A DNA stretch of 14,401 bases from JAZTZP01 sp045637525. GTDB taxonomy: Bacteria > Bacillota > Clostridia > UBA1381. The stretch spans positions 1-14,401 of the forward strand of contig JAZTZP010000095.1 in NCBI GenBank assembly GCA_045637525.1, given 5' to 3'. A program made the translations under genes and the position numbers. The notes under the pieces were generated by a model. It worked only from the letters and a program-made list of their open reading frames with translations, did no database searches and was not told the origin of the DNA. Below, piece by piece: positions 1 through 8,300 of the stretch. Within the stretch, counting starts at the first letter, position 1. Every line of letters starts with the position of its first letter.

Positions 1-27
1 ATCCCTTGTCGATTTTCTTTCCATAAC

Positions 28-162
28 TTGCGACTTAAAAGTCGCAAATTTCACTCGCATTTATGCGAATTTCACCCAACCATAATGGTTGGATTTCACT
101 TTTTGCCTATGGCAAAAAATTTCACTGTAAATTATAGTTTATCACCGATAAACTATAATTTA
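28..162. repeat. Array of five perfect hairpins joined by a 7-nt linker
   Basis: Five inverted repeats follow one another. Their arms are 28-36/39-47, 55-60/63-68, 76-82/86-92, 100-107/111-118 and 128-143/147-162, with loops of 2-3 nt. The stem sequences are unrelated to each other, but the linker ATTTCAC (GTGAAAT on the other strand) recurs exactly at 48-54, 69-75, 93-99 and 119-125, a step of 21-26 nt. The last stem is 16 bp and AT-rich. The array begins 29 bp past the stop of the minus-strand permease gene, so it would be transcribed as its 3' untranslated region or as an intercistronic spacer. None of the hairpins carries a T tract on the minus strand, so it is not an ordinary terminator. 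Function is unknown; a dispersed palindromic repeat family or a structured RNA are the main options. Confidence 0.85.
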
Positions 163-190
163 TCTTGTCGTTTTGCCTGTTATAATACAA

Positions 191-1072
191 TTAACCTTTC
201 ACTGCCCCGACCGTCATTCCTTTAACGAAATACTTCTGGAAAAACGGAAATACCAAAAGCATAGGGCCTGCAACTACTACTGCCATTGCCATTCTTACGG
301 TCTCGGCAGGTATTTTTGATGTATCTAACGTAATACCAAACTGCATTGCACTTTCCTGAAGCACTTTAATATTTTCCATTATTCTCTGCAACAGATATTG
401 AAGAGATATCAGCTTTTCATCATCAATGTATAGCATTGCTGTCATCCAGTCGTTCCATTTACCCAAGAGCATAAACAGTGACACCGCCGCAATTACGGGT
501 TTTGAAAGCGGCATAATAATACCGAAGAATATTCTGTATTCGCTTGCACCGTCAATTTTAGCCGCTTCTGTAAGCTCATACGGAAGCCCCTGGAAAAATG
601 TTCTTATCATAAACACATACCATGGGCTTATAAGACCGGGCAGAATATATACCCATATGGTGTTGGAAAGATGAAGATACTGCGTTATCAATATATATGT
701 AGGAACAAGTCCGCCTGAGAAAAGCATTGTAAAATACACATAAAACGATACCGCACCTTTTCCTTTGATATTTCTCTTTGAAAGAAGAAATGCCAAACAC
801 GCCATTAAAAATACACTAAGTACCATATATGCAACTGAAAATATTATCGTTACCTTATATGCGTTTAAAATAGTCATCGGATTTTTAAAGATATACTCAT
901 ATGCCGAAAACTCAAGCTTCATCGGCAAAATCTGATAACCGTATCTCATTACATCCTGCTCATTGGATAATGAGACAGATACAACAAGCAGAAACGGGAA
1001 CAAAATTCCGGCACATATAATTACAAAAATTAAATTCAGTATTATTTGCTTTATACGATTTTTAACACTCAT
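191..1072 (-). CDS. Carbohydrate ABC transporter permease, LplC/YtcP type
   Basis: This is a 293-residue inner-membrane permease of the binding-protein-dependent sugar importers (MalG/LplC branch), which import oligosaccharides together with a partner permease, a lipoprotein that binds the sugar and an MsmX-type ATPase. About six hydrophobic segments are visible. The EAA loop that docks on the ATPase is clear at about residues 169-192 (EAAKIDGAS, then G and a closing MPL). The C-terminus, FVKGMTVGAVKG, is typical of the LplC subfamily. The start is supported by an AAGGAGG site at 1082-1088, 9 nt upstream, which overlaps the stop codon of the preceding permease, so the two genes are translationally coupled with a 14-bp gap. 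No terminator is seen after the stop; the transcript probably continues through the hairpin array. Substrate cannot be told from the sequence. Confidence 0.93.
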   Translation of the reverse strand: MSVKNRIKQIILNLIFVIICAGILFPFLLVVSVSLSNEQDVMRYGYQILPMKLEFSAYEYIFKNPMTILNAYKVTIIFSVAYMVLSVFLMACLAFLLSKRNIKGKGAVSFYVYFTMLFSGGLVPTYILITQYLHLSNTIWVYILPGLISPWYVFMIRTFFQGLPYELTEAAKIDGASEYRIFFGIIMPLSKPVIAAVSLFMLLGKWNDWMTAMLYIDDEKLISLQYLLQRIMENIKVLQESAMQFGITLDTSKIPAETVRMAMAVVVAGPMLLVFPFFQKYFVKGMTVGAVKG

Positions 1073-1086
1073 TGTTTCATCCCTCC

Positions 1087-2001
1087 TTAAAACAATCCGT
1101 AATCCGGATCTATTTTTTTCGATGCCCAGTTCGTTACAACAACGAGTACAAAGCCTACAACCGACTGCAGAAGTCCCGCGGCGGAAGATACTCCCATATC
1201 GCCTATTTCTCTCATTGTACGGTAGATATATGTATCAATAACATCCGTTGCCGAATAGAGTGCTCCGACGTCTCTTGTTATCTGATAGAAAAGACCGAAA
1301 TCTGCACGGAAAATACTTCCTATCTTAAGTATTGTAAGAAGTACAACAAGATTTAATATCTCCGGCAGGGTTATGTAAAACGTCCTCTGCCATGAATTTG
1401 CTCCGTCAAGGTCTGCCGATTCATAGAGCGATGCGTCTATTCCCATAAGCGCCGCATAATATATGATACTGTCCATCCCCACATGCTTCCATACAGAACA
1501 TATCATAAGAATTACCGGCCAAACTCCCGGCTTTGAGTACCAGTCTGTCGCCTCTCCGCCCAAATTCATTATGATCCTGTTTAAAAAACCATTCTGCGGA
1601 TGAAGTATGGCATATGCCATATATCCTACAACTACCCATGAAAGAAAATGCGGAGTTATCATTATAGTCTGATAAACCTTGGTTGACTTTCTGCTTGTTA
1701 TTTCATAAAGCAAAACTGCAAGTAAAATTGCCGCTATCATTCCGCATACTATGAATAATGCATTTAAAAGCAAAGTATTTCTCGTAATAACGGTAAAGTC
1801 ATTAGATAATACAAGCATTTTAAAATTCTCAAATCCTACCCAGTCACTCCCCAATATACCTTTGTCGAACCTGTAATTCTTAAATGCTATTATTACTCCA
1901 AACATCGGAATATAATTAAACAGCGCTATAAGAAGTATAGGTATAGCCGCAAGTGAATACACCTGAAGCCCTGATGTGTCTTTTAATCGTCTCTTCTTCA
2001 A
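1087..2001 (-). CDS. Carbohydrate ABC transporter permease, LplB/YteP type
   Basis: This is the partner permease of the LplB/YteP branch, forming the heterodimeric channel with the downstream LplC-like protein. An N-terminal basic stretch is followed by about six membrane segments. The EAA-type loop reads ESADLDGANSW with a closing LPE, about 80 residues from the end. The C-terminus KKIDPDYGLF is usual for this family. The open frame extends to a TTG at 2022, but that codon overlaps the Shine-Dalgarno AAAGGAG (near 2015-2021). The in-frame TTG at 2001, 11 nt after that site, is the better start and gives about 304 residues beginning MKKRRLKD. There is no ATG start in the region. The gene has its own promoter and follows a terminator, so it is a transcription unit separate from the kinase gene. 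No substrate-binding protein gene precedes it. Confidence 0.9.
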   Translation of the reverse strand: MKKRRLKDTSGLQVYSLAAIPILLIALFNYIPMFGVIIAFKNYRFDKGILGSDWVGFENFKMLVLSNDFTVITRNTLLLNALFIVCGMIAAILLAVLLYEITSRKSTKVYQTIMITPHFLSWVVVGYMAYAILHPQNGFLNRIIMNLGGEATDWYSKPGVWPVILMICSVWKHVGMDSIIYYAALMGIDASLYESADLDGANSWQRTFYITLPEILNLVVLLTILKIGSIFRADFGLFYQITRDVGALYSATDVIDTYIYRTMREIGDMGVSSAAGLLQSVVGFVLVVVTNWASKKIDPDYGLF

Positions 2002-2034
2002 TTGGATATCTGCTCCTTTCAATTCTCTGTAATA

Positions 2035-2064
2035 ATTATATCATACCCCTCCCCACCGTGTAAA
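2035..2064 (-). promoter_or_regulatory. Sigma-A-type promoter of the permease operon
   Basis: On the minus strand TTTACA (2064-2059) and a perfect TATAAT (2040-2035) are separated by 18 nt, and the expected start lies shortly before the Shine-Dalgarno of the first permease gene. The -35 is imperfect, which suits an activator-dependent promoter. The candidate activator site lies directly upstream at 2072-2133. Confidence 0.7.
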
Positions 2065-2071
2065 GTATAAC

Positions 2072-2133
2072 ATTTTGCTTTGTGTATCTTTTGTTGCTGT
2101 CTTTGTCGGATTTTTGAACAAATGCTCATTTTT
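2072..2133 (-). promoter_or_regulatory. Putative response-regulator binding region upstream of the permease promoter
   Basis: Read on the minus strand this stretch contains three words that also occur at 5222-5261: AAAAATGAGCA (2133-2123), AAAATCCGACA (2114-2104) and a 26-bp word starting GCAACAAAAGATACA and ending AAAGCAAAAT (2097-2072). The long word matches its other copy at 25 of 26 positions. It ends 7 bp before the -35, the usual place for an AraC-type activator. Binding by the nearby YesN-like regulator is inferred. Confidence 0.55.
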
Positions 2134-2138
2134 CGCAC

Positions 2139-2185
2139 AAAAAAACTGATATGCCGGGCTGTTTTCTTAACATATCAGTTTTTTT
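2139..2185 (-). terminator. Intrinsic terminator after the histidine kinase gene
   Basis: A 15-bp perfect stem (2139-2153 with 2171-2185) encloses a 17-nt loop. On the minus strand the second arm ends in seven T residues just past the kinase stop codon. The A and T runs are part of the stem, so it could also act in the other direction. It separates the two-component genes from the permease operon. Confidence 0.85.
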
Positions 2186-2191
2186 ATTTCT

Positions 2192-3877
2192 TTATTCCTC
2201 TGTATATTTCCGAACCGGCAACGTACAGCTTACCATTGTACCGCTCATATCGGAATTTACCGACACCCCGTACTCATCACCAAACACAAGCTTTATTCTC
2301 TGATGAACATTCAAAAGCCCTATATTCTCATTTTGAGGTGTTTCGTTTTTCTGCAAATTATCACGCAGCTCATTTAACTTTTGTTCGCTGATTCCAATAC
2401 CGTCATCCGAAATGGTAATAACAAGCTTATTATCCGAAACTGCCGAGCTTATCTTTATTATACCGCTGCATGACGTCTTTTTCATAATTCCATGCGTTAT
2501 AGCATTTTCAACTATGGGCTGCAGCATAAATTTCACACACGAAAGCGTCGCAGTTTCGTCTTCTATAAATTCTTCAAAAGCTATTCTTCCGCAAAATCTT
2601 ATATTCTGGAGTTCAATATACTTCTCTAAATATTCAAGCTCTTTTTCAAGTGAAACTATATACTCCTTGCTTTCAAGCACCTGTCTTAATATATCTGATA
2701 AAAGAAGAACTATTTTAGATGTATCCGTCTTAGCCTTATGCTCTGCCATATCATACATATTAACAAGCGTTAGTGCATTAAAAATAAAATGCGGATTAAT
2801 CTGCTCCTGAAGCGCTAAAATCTGTGTACTGCGCAAAGCCGAAAGCTTGTCTGCAAGCTGCTGTTCAATCTCACTGTAATTTGATTTTAAAGATATTATA
2901 TTTTTGATTATATACTCATATTCCGTTCCGCTTTTTTTATTTATATAATACGTTCCTTCAAGGGCATTCATAATTCCGAAAATAGATTTATAAAAATTAT
3001 TACTCAGCCTGAATGATACGAATAAAGCTGCAAAAATTACAAAAACAAACATGTATATTATAAAATTAAAAGCCGGATTACCAAACTCAACGAAACCCTT
3101 CTTTGCATATGATACTGTAACAGTTATGCCCGTATCGTCACTCACATACGAAAAGGCCAGTTGCTTTTCATCCAAACTCTTTTCCATTGAATATATTATA
3201 TCGCCGCGAACATCAGAAAGCGTAAGAGAGCTTATTGCCGAATCACTTCCTGTCAAACGCTCGCTAAAGTCGGACGCTAAAAAATTATATACTATTATTC
3301 CGTCAGCCACATTTGCGGATGAGCGTATATTTCTGCACACCGTCACGTAACTTTCGCCGTTAAATTCTCTCCGGACAATATAATCAATTCCGCCCTTTTC
3401 ATGATAAATATCGAGCCAGCCGGTATCTGTATACTTTTCAAGATAATTTGACCCGTTTGTTGAAAGAACGTATCGGTTATTTACTATGTATAACTGAACC
3501 GAATCTAATAGCAGTATATCCGTTTTCGCCTGTAAAAGAGCGTTAATAACCTCAGAAACATCAAACGAGTATTTAATTCCCGTATTTTTATAATCTCTGT
3601 ATAAAAATGAAAGTATCTTTTCATTTGATGCTATTTTCGTATAATTCGCCGATATAGAATTTATAACAGCATCCACCGAATATGAAATTTTTTCTGTTTC
3701 ATTTTTATAGTATTGTTCAACTGTTTTATTCGTTTCTGCATAGTATTTATACGAAGAAAATACCGCTATAAGAGAAAGCGGCAAAGCAACAAACGCCGCT
3801 ATAAAGAAAAAGTTTTTAAAATATGCACTCTGCCATCTGTACTTTTGTATAATATTCCAAAACAGCTTATTATTCAT
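2192..3877 (-). CDS. Sensor histidine kinase, YesM-like
   Basis: This is a 561-residue membrane histidine kinase of the LytS/YesM class. One membrane segment lies at about residues 22-42 and a second at about 270-290, with an extracytoplasmic sensor region of roughly 225 residues between them (Cache-like by analogy with YesM; not demonstrable here). The phospho-acceptor is H363 in QINPHFIFNAL. The ATPase domain has N-box E457-N458 in VENAITHG, the DDGIGIS box at 491-497 and NIGLLNVHQRI near 518-528. The start codon lies inside the end of the regulator gene (8-bp overlap), so the two proteins are coupled. The pair is expected to sense an extracellular sugar or glycan and regulate the adjacent transporter, as YesM/YesN systems do in Bacillus. 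Ligand unknown. Confidence 0.94.
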   Translation of the reverse strand: MNNKLFWNIIQKYRWQSAYFKNFFFIAAFVALPLSLIAVFSSYKYYAETNKTVEQYYKNETEKISYSVDAVINSISANYTKIASNEKILSFLYRDYKNTGIKYSFDVSEVINALLQAKTDILLLDSVQLYIVNNRYVLSTNGSNYLEKYTDTGWLDIYHEKGGIDYIVRREFNGESYVTVCRNIRSSANVADGIIVYNFLASDFSERLTGSDSAISSLTLSDVRGDIIYSMEKSLDEKQLAFSYVSDDTGITVTVSYAKKGFVEFGNPAFNFIIYMFVFVIFAALFVSFRLSNNFYKSIFGIMNALEGTYYINKKSGTEYEYIIKNIISLKSNYSEIEQQLADKLSALRSTQILALQEQINPHFIFNALTLVNMYDMAEHKAKTDTSKIVLLLSDILRQVLESKEYIVSLEKELEYLEKYIELQNIRFCGRIAFEEFIEDETATLSCVKFMLQPIVENAITHGIMKKTSCSGIIKISSAVSDNKLVITISDDGIGISEQKLNELRDNLQKNETPQNENIGLLNVHQRIKLVFGDEYGVSVNSDMSGTMVSCTLPVRKYTEE

Positions 3878-5129
3878 TTTTCTCTCCCATAGGCAATTTA
3901 TCTTCCGAATTTAATTCATTATGCATCCACGTATACTCCGACGGCGTAATTCCGACATTGTTTTTAAATATTCTGTGAAAATAATTTCTGTTTCCGAATC
4001 CTGCCATTTTCGCAACCTGTGCAACTGTATAACTGCCTTTCAATAACAAATTTTTAGCACATTCAAGCTTTTGGTTCAAAATATATTCCGATATATTCAC
4101 TCCATGCTCTTTTTTAAAAATTCTCGACAAATGATACGGCGATATATAGAGCCGCTCCGAAATCTCAGGAAGCGAAGGATTTTCGGAAAAGTTTTCTTCA
4201 ATGTATTTCTGAGCTCTTAAAACAATCTCTTTATTTGTAAGCTTAAACGACTGCCCTTGCAACGTAGTCGAATAATTTAAGTGAATATACTTCTTTATTT
4301 CTCCGAAATCAGCTATAATCTGTTTAACCTCTATGCTTGTATCAAGCATAAGACAGTCTTTTAAAAAGCCACCCACCTCATCCAGATATATCTCAATCCT
4401 TTCTCTGAAGTCAACCTCTTCATAACCGTCCCGGCCGATTACAAGTATCCTGAGCTGGTCAAACGAACTGCTTATCAATACGGCATGAAAATTTTGGTTC
4501 TGCATCAACTGCATAATTCTTACATACAATCTGTCAAGCCCGTAATACCAGGAATTACTGAGAACATTTAATAAATCAAAAATTTTAACGCATACAATCG
4601 CCGAAACACACTCCTGTAATTTCAGATCTATATCCTGAGTCTTGAAAATATCACAGAGCTGACTCATATTAATACTGTCTGAGGAAAAATCAAAAACAGC
4701 CTGTTGCAAGCTCCAGACAGCGAAAGAATCGTCATTAGAAACAATATCTGCCATTTGCAGATGATGCGCCTTTAAACGTTCAAGAAGATTTGTAAGGCTG
4801 TCGTAGTCAATCGGTTTGGTAAGATAATCAAAAATCCCGAATTGAATCAACCTTTGTGCATACTCAAATTTCTGATGCGCAGTCAGAATTACAACCGATA
4901 TATTACGATACCCCTCGCTCACTTCTTTCACAAAATCAAATCCGTCCATGCCCGGCATACAAATGTCTGAAAATATTACATCAACATGATTATTCTTAAT
5001 ATATTTCAATGCTTCTTCTGCTTTGGAAAAAGTTTCTGTAAGCTCAAATCCAAATAATTCCCAATCAATAATCTTGGGCAAAAGATTCAAAATTTGAAAT
5101 TCATCGTCAACAGCAATTATTTTAAGCAT
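3870..5129 (-). CDS. AraC-family response regulator, YesN-like
   Basis: This is a 419-residue response regulator. The receiver domain (about 1-120) has the acidic pair D8/D9, phospho-acceptor D55 in FSDICMPG, T83 and K105 in LTKP. A linker of about 190 residues follows. The C-terminal AraC DNA-binding domain (about 315-410) contains two helix-turn-helix units: SLPEISERLYISPYHLSRIF and TVAQVAKMAGFGNRNYFHRI. The start has a full AGGAGG site at 5136-5141, six bases upstream. Its own promoter is at 5173-5201. It is the first gene of a two-gene operon with the kinase. The likely target is the permease promoter, because the same 26-bp word lies upstream of both operons. YesN-type regulators are commonly activators of carbohydrate transport genes. 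Confidence 0.95.
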   Translation of the reverse strand: MLKIIAVDDEFQILNLLPKIIDWELFGFELTETFSKAEEALKYIKNNHVDVIFSDICMPGMDGFDFVKEVSEGYRNISVVILTAHQKFEYAQRLIQFGIFDYLTKPIDYDSLTNLLERLKAHHLQMADIVSNDDSFAVWSLQQAVFDFSSDSINMSQLCDIFKTQDIDLKLQECVSAIVCVKIFDLLNVLSNSWYYGLDRLYVRIMQLMQNQNFHAVLISSSFDQLRILVIGRDGYEEVDFRERIEIYLDEVGGFLKDCLMLDTSIEVKQIIADFGEIKKYIHLNYSTTLQGQSFKLTNKEIVLRAQKYIEENFSENPSLPEISERLYISPYHLSRIFKKEHGVNISEYILNQKLECAKNLLLKGSYTVAQVAKMAGFGNRNYFHRIFKNNVGITPSEYTWMHNELNSEDKLPMGEKNE

Positions 5130-5172
5130 TTTCTGCCTCCTGATATATAATATTCCGGATACCCCTATCTAA

Positions 5173-5201
5173 ATAATATCAAAAAATATGAAAAAAGTCA
5201 A
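5173..5201 (-). promoter_or_regulatory. Sigma-A promoter of the regulator-kinase operon
   Basis: The minus strand shows TTGACT (5201-5196), a 17-nt spacer and TATTAT (5178-5173), about 45 bp before the regulator start codon. The near-consensus -35 suggests appreciable basal expression. Confidence 0.8.
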
Positions 5202-5221
5202 TGTAAATATTTATTAAACTC

Positions 5222-5261
5222 AAAAATGAGCAACAAAAGATACAAAAAGCAAAATCCGACA
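5222..5261 (+). promoter_or_regulatory. Second copy of the putative regulator site
   Basis: On the plus strand AAAAATGAGCA (5222-5232) runs into the 26-bp word GCAACAAAAGATACA...AAAGCAAAAT (5230-5255), which runs into AAAATCCGACA (5251-5261). All three words also occur at 2072-2133 in a looser arrangement. Relative to the regulator promoter it lies upstream of the -35 and in the opposite orientation to the permease copy, consistent with autoregulation. It is the only conserved element in this 198-bp gap apart from the promoter and the neighbouring terminator. Confidence 0.5.
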
Positions 5262-5272
5262 CTACACAACAT

Positions 5273-5320
5273 AAAAACAAGGCTGCAGACAAACCGATAA
5301 AAAATCGTTTTGTCGCAACC
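5273..5320 (-). terminator. Intrinsic terminator of the RND operon
   Basis: On the minus strand, starting 8 bp past the pump stop codon, GGTTGCGACAAA pairs with TTTGTC-T-GCAGCC (one G-U pair and one bulged T) above a CGAT/ATCG inner stem. A T-rich tail TTGTTTTT follows at 5280-5273. It closes the three-gene operon before the regulator promoter region. Confidence 0.8.
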
Positions 5321-5327
5321 TCCTGTT

Positions 5328-8300
5328 TTAGTTTGTCTTCACAGTTTCGGTTTTTGCATGCTTTGCCTTTTTCTTTGTTGTCATTGAATACAGTACAGGG
5401 ATTACAATTAGTGTAAGCACCGTACCTACCGAAAGACCGCCTGTTAATACTACGGCGAGAGGACGCATCATTTCCGAACCTTCTGCCGTTGAAAGAACCA
5501 TCGGCAGGAAGCCGAGGATTGTTGTAAGCGTTGTCATAAGTATCGGTCTTAGGCGTGTCTTTCCGGCACGCACAAGCATATCCGCTTCAGCGTCACGGCT
5601 ATTCGCTTCATATTCGCCCGATTTTCTTAAGTCGTTTATAAACTCTATAAGAAGTATTGCGTTATTAACTATCATACCTGTAAGCATAAGAATACCGATA
5701 CAGCCTACAACGCTTAACGGACTTCCGTCAAGCACAAGTGACAATACAACACCGATAACGGCAAGCGGGATAACGCTCATGATTATAAGCGGTTGCTTAA
5801 GATTTCCGAACTGTGCCGCCATTACCATATACATGAGTAATATACCGAGGAATATCGCACCTAAAAGTGAAAGCATAGCGTCCATCATTATCTCAAACGT
5901 ACCTGACGACTGCTGTGATATTCCGTCCGGCATAGGTAAGCTCTCAAGCTTTTTCATAAATTCCGAGTTAACGCTTCCCATATCCGAACCGTATATTTTA
6001 CCCGTAAGAGTTATAACACGTTTCTGGTCAACACGTGTAAGCGTTGTATATCCCTTTTCTATAGATACATCTGCAATATCATTTAAGGTAATCCACTGTC
6101 CCGTCGGAGCCTTCAGCCTTAAATTACGGAGCTTTGAATAGTCATCCATATAGTTATCGGGATATTTTACAACAACATCATATTCCTTTCCGTCCTCGGA
6201 ATACTGCGTTGCCGTCTGACCGTCTATTGATGATTTTATAAGCTGTGATGCAGTTGCAACCGTCAGTCCGTAGTGCTGAGCACGGTTTTTATCTATATGA
6301 ACACGAACTTCTGATTTTGTGTCACCAACCGATGTTGATACCTCTGTAATACCGTTTACGCCGGCGAGTATATCTGCCGCCTGATTCACGTATTCTTCCA
6401 AAGCCGCCGTATCATTGCCGACAAACTGAATTTCTATCGCATCCGATGAAGCGGACATATTGGTAGAGCTTGTTGCCTCAAGTGATATTTCAGCGCCCGC
6501 AATATCCGAAAGACTCTCTCTTACTGTCTCCATTATATCCTGAGTAGAGCCGTCTCTTTCTTTTTTATCCTTAAGAGTAACGGTTACCGATGCAGAATTA
6601 GAGCTTGAGCCGCCGAGCGACATACTTCCCGATCCCACAGATGAGAACACGCTTTCCACATTTTCATTACTTCTTATTATTTCCTCAATTTTTTCTGTAA
6701 TTTCGTTTGTATCTTCAAGCTGTGTACCCTGAGGAGCTTCAACAGATACCGTAAACGCACCCTCATCGGAAGACGGCATAAGTGTCATACCGACCCTTCC
6801 GAGCGTAACAAGACTTATTATAAACAGCACAAGCATTGTAACAATAAGAGTTTTTCTGCGTTTTAAGCAAGCTCTGAGCGCCTTTTCATATATACTGTAC
6901 AGAAAATTCAAAAACCTTTCAAACGGCGTAAATATAACGCCGATTTTCGAATTTTTCTCTCCGTCAATATTCTTGATTCCTGAGCTCAGCATCGGCACAA
7001 GCAAAAATGTTACGATTAACGATACTATCTGCGAGAATATGATAGTATAAGAAAGCTGCTTGAACATTACCGCCATTATATTATCAATAAACAGTATAGG
7101 CACATAAACTATACACGTTGTAAGAACTGATGCAACAACAGCTCCAACAACCTCTGCCGAGCCGTCAAGCCCGGCACTTATGCCGTCTTTTTTAAGCTCT
7201 GTTCTGTGGCGGAATATATTTTCAAGCACAACGACGGAGTTATCCACAAGCATACCCACACCGAGTGCAAGACCGCCAAGCGATACCACATTTAAAGACA
7301 TATCGCTGAAATACATTACAATAAACGTTGTTATAACCGAAACAGGCATTGATATTCCGATTATAAGCGACGAACGTATGCTTGCAAGAAACAGAAGAAG
7401 TATTACTATCGCAAGAATACCACCCGTTACAGCGTTTGACGCAACAGAGCTTATGGCATTTTCTATGTAGCTTGCCTGTTCCATTGTAATGTTATATTTA
7501 ACGTTCGGATTTTCAGCTTTTAACGTTTCAAGTGTTTTGATTATGCTGTTTACAACTTCAACCGTGTTTGCATCCGACTGCTGAGTTATTGAAACCGACA
7601 GCGAATCCTCACCATTGAGACGTGCATACGTGCTTCTTTCGGAATATGAATCAATAACATCGGCAACATCTGAAAGATATATAACCTGACCTTTTGTTGT
7701 AGTCATCGGTATTGTTTCTATATCATATATGTTTTCAATCTTACCCATCGTACGGATAGACATATCACGTCCGTTTCCTTTAATGCTTCCGCCCGGCATG
7801 TTTGTGTTACCTGATGCGAGCGCTCCTACAACCTGAGCAACGCTTACGTCATAACCGTAAACCTTTTCAGGATCAACAACAACCTGAATTTCTCTGTCCT
7901 GAGCGCCCGTTACAGTCACTCTTGCAACACCCGATACCGCCTCAAGTCTGTTCTGTACATTGTCATCAACATATTTCTTTGTTTGAGAAATATCATAGCC
8001 ATCAACGCTGAAGCTCATCACAAATACAGGCATTGCGGAGGTGTCCATTTTAATTATCATAGGATCTTCGCAGCCCTCAGGCATATAAGCTTCTATCATG
8101 TCTATACTCTGCGACATGTCCTCTACCGCTTTATCAATATCAACGTCGTTATTAAACTGAACGACTACGACAGACATTCCCTCCGAAGACTGAGAAGTCA
8201 TGGAGTCTACGCCGCTCACAGAGCTTACGGCGCCTTCTATATTTTTCGTTACCAGATTTTCTATTTCCTCCGGTGATACATTCGGATACTGAGTCATAAC

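Noticed and set aside
28..125. CRISPR-like array at the left end
   Set aside because: The repeated unit is only 7 nt, the intervening sequences are perfect palindromes of unequal length, and no cas gene is present.
28..225. Open reading frame of 65 codons across the hairpin array
   Set aside because: It translates palindromic DNA, has no Shine-Dalgarno site and runs into the antisense of the permease gene.
2002..2022. Upstream TTG start for the first permease
   Set aside because: The codon overlaps the Shine-Dalgarno AAAGGAG itself; the next in-frame TTG at 2001 is better placed.
2412..2810. 132-codon plus-strand frame opposite the histidine kinase
   Set aside because: It is antisense to the conserved kinase domain; its serine- and isoleucine-rich translation reflects the complementary codons.
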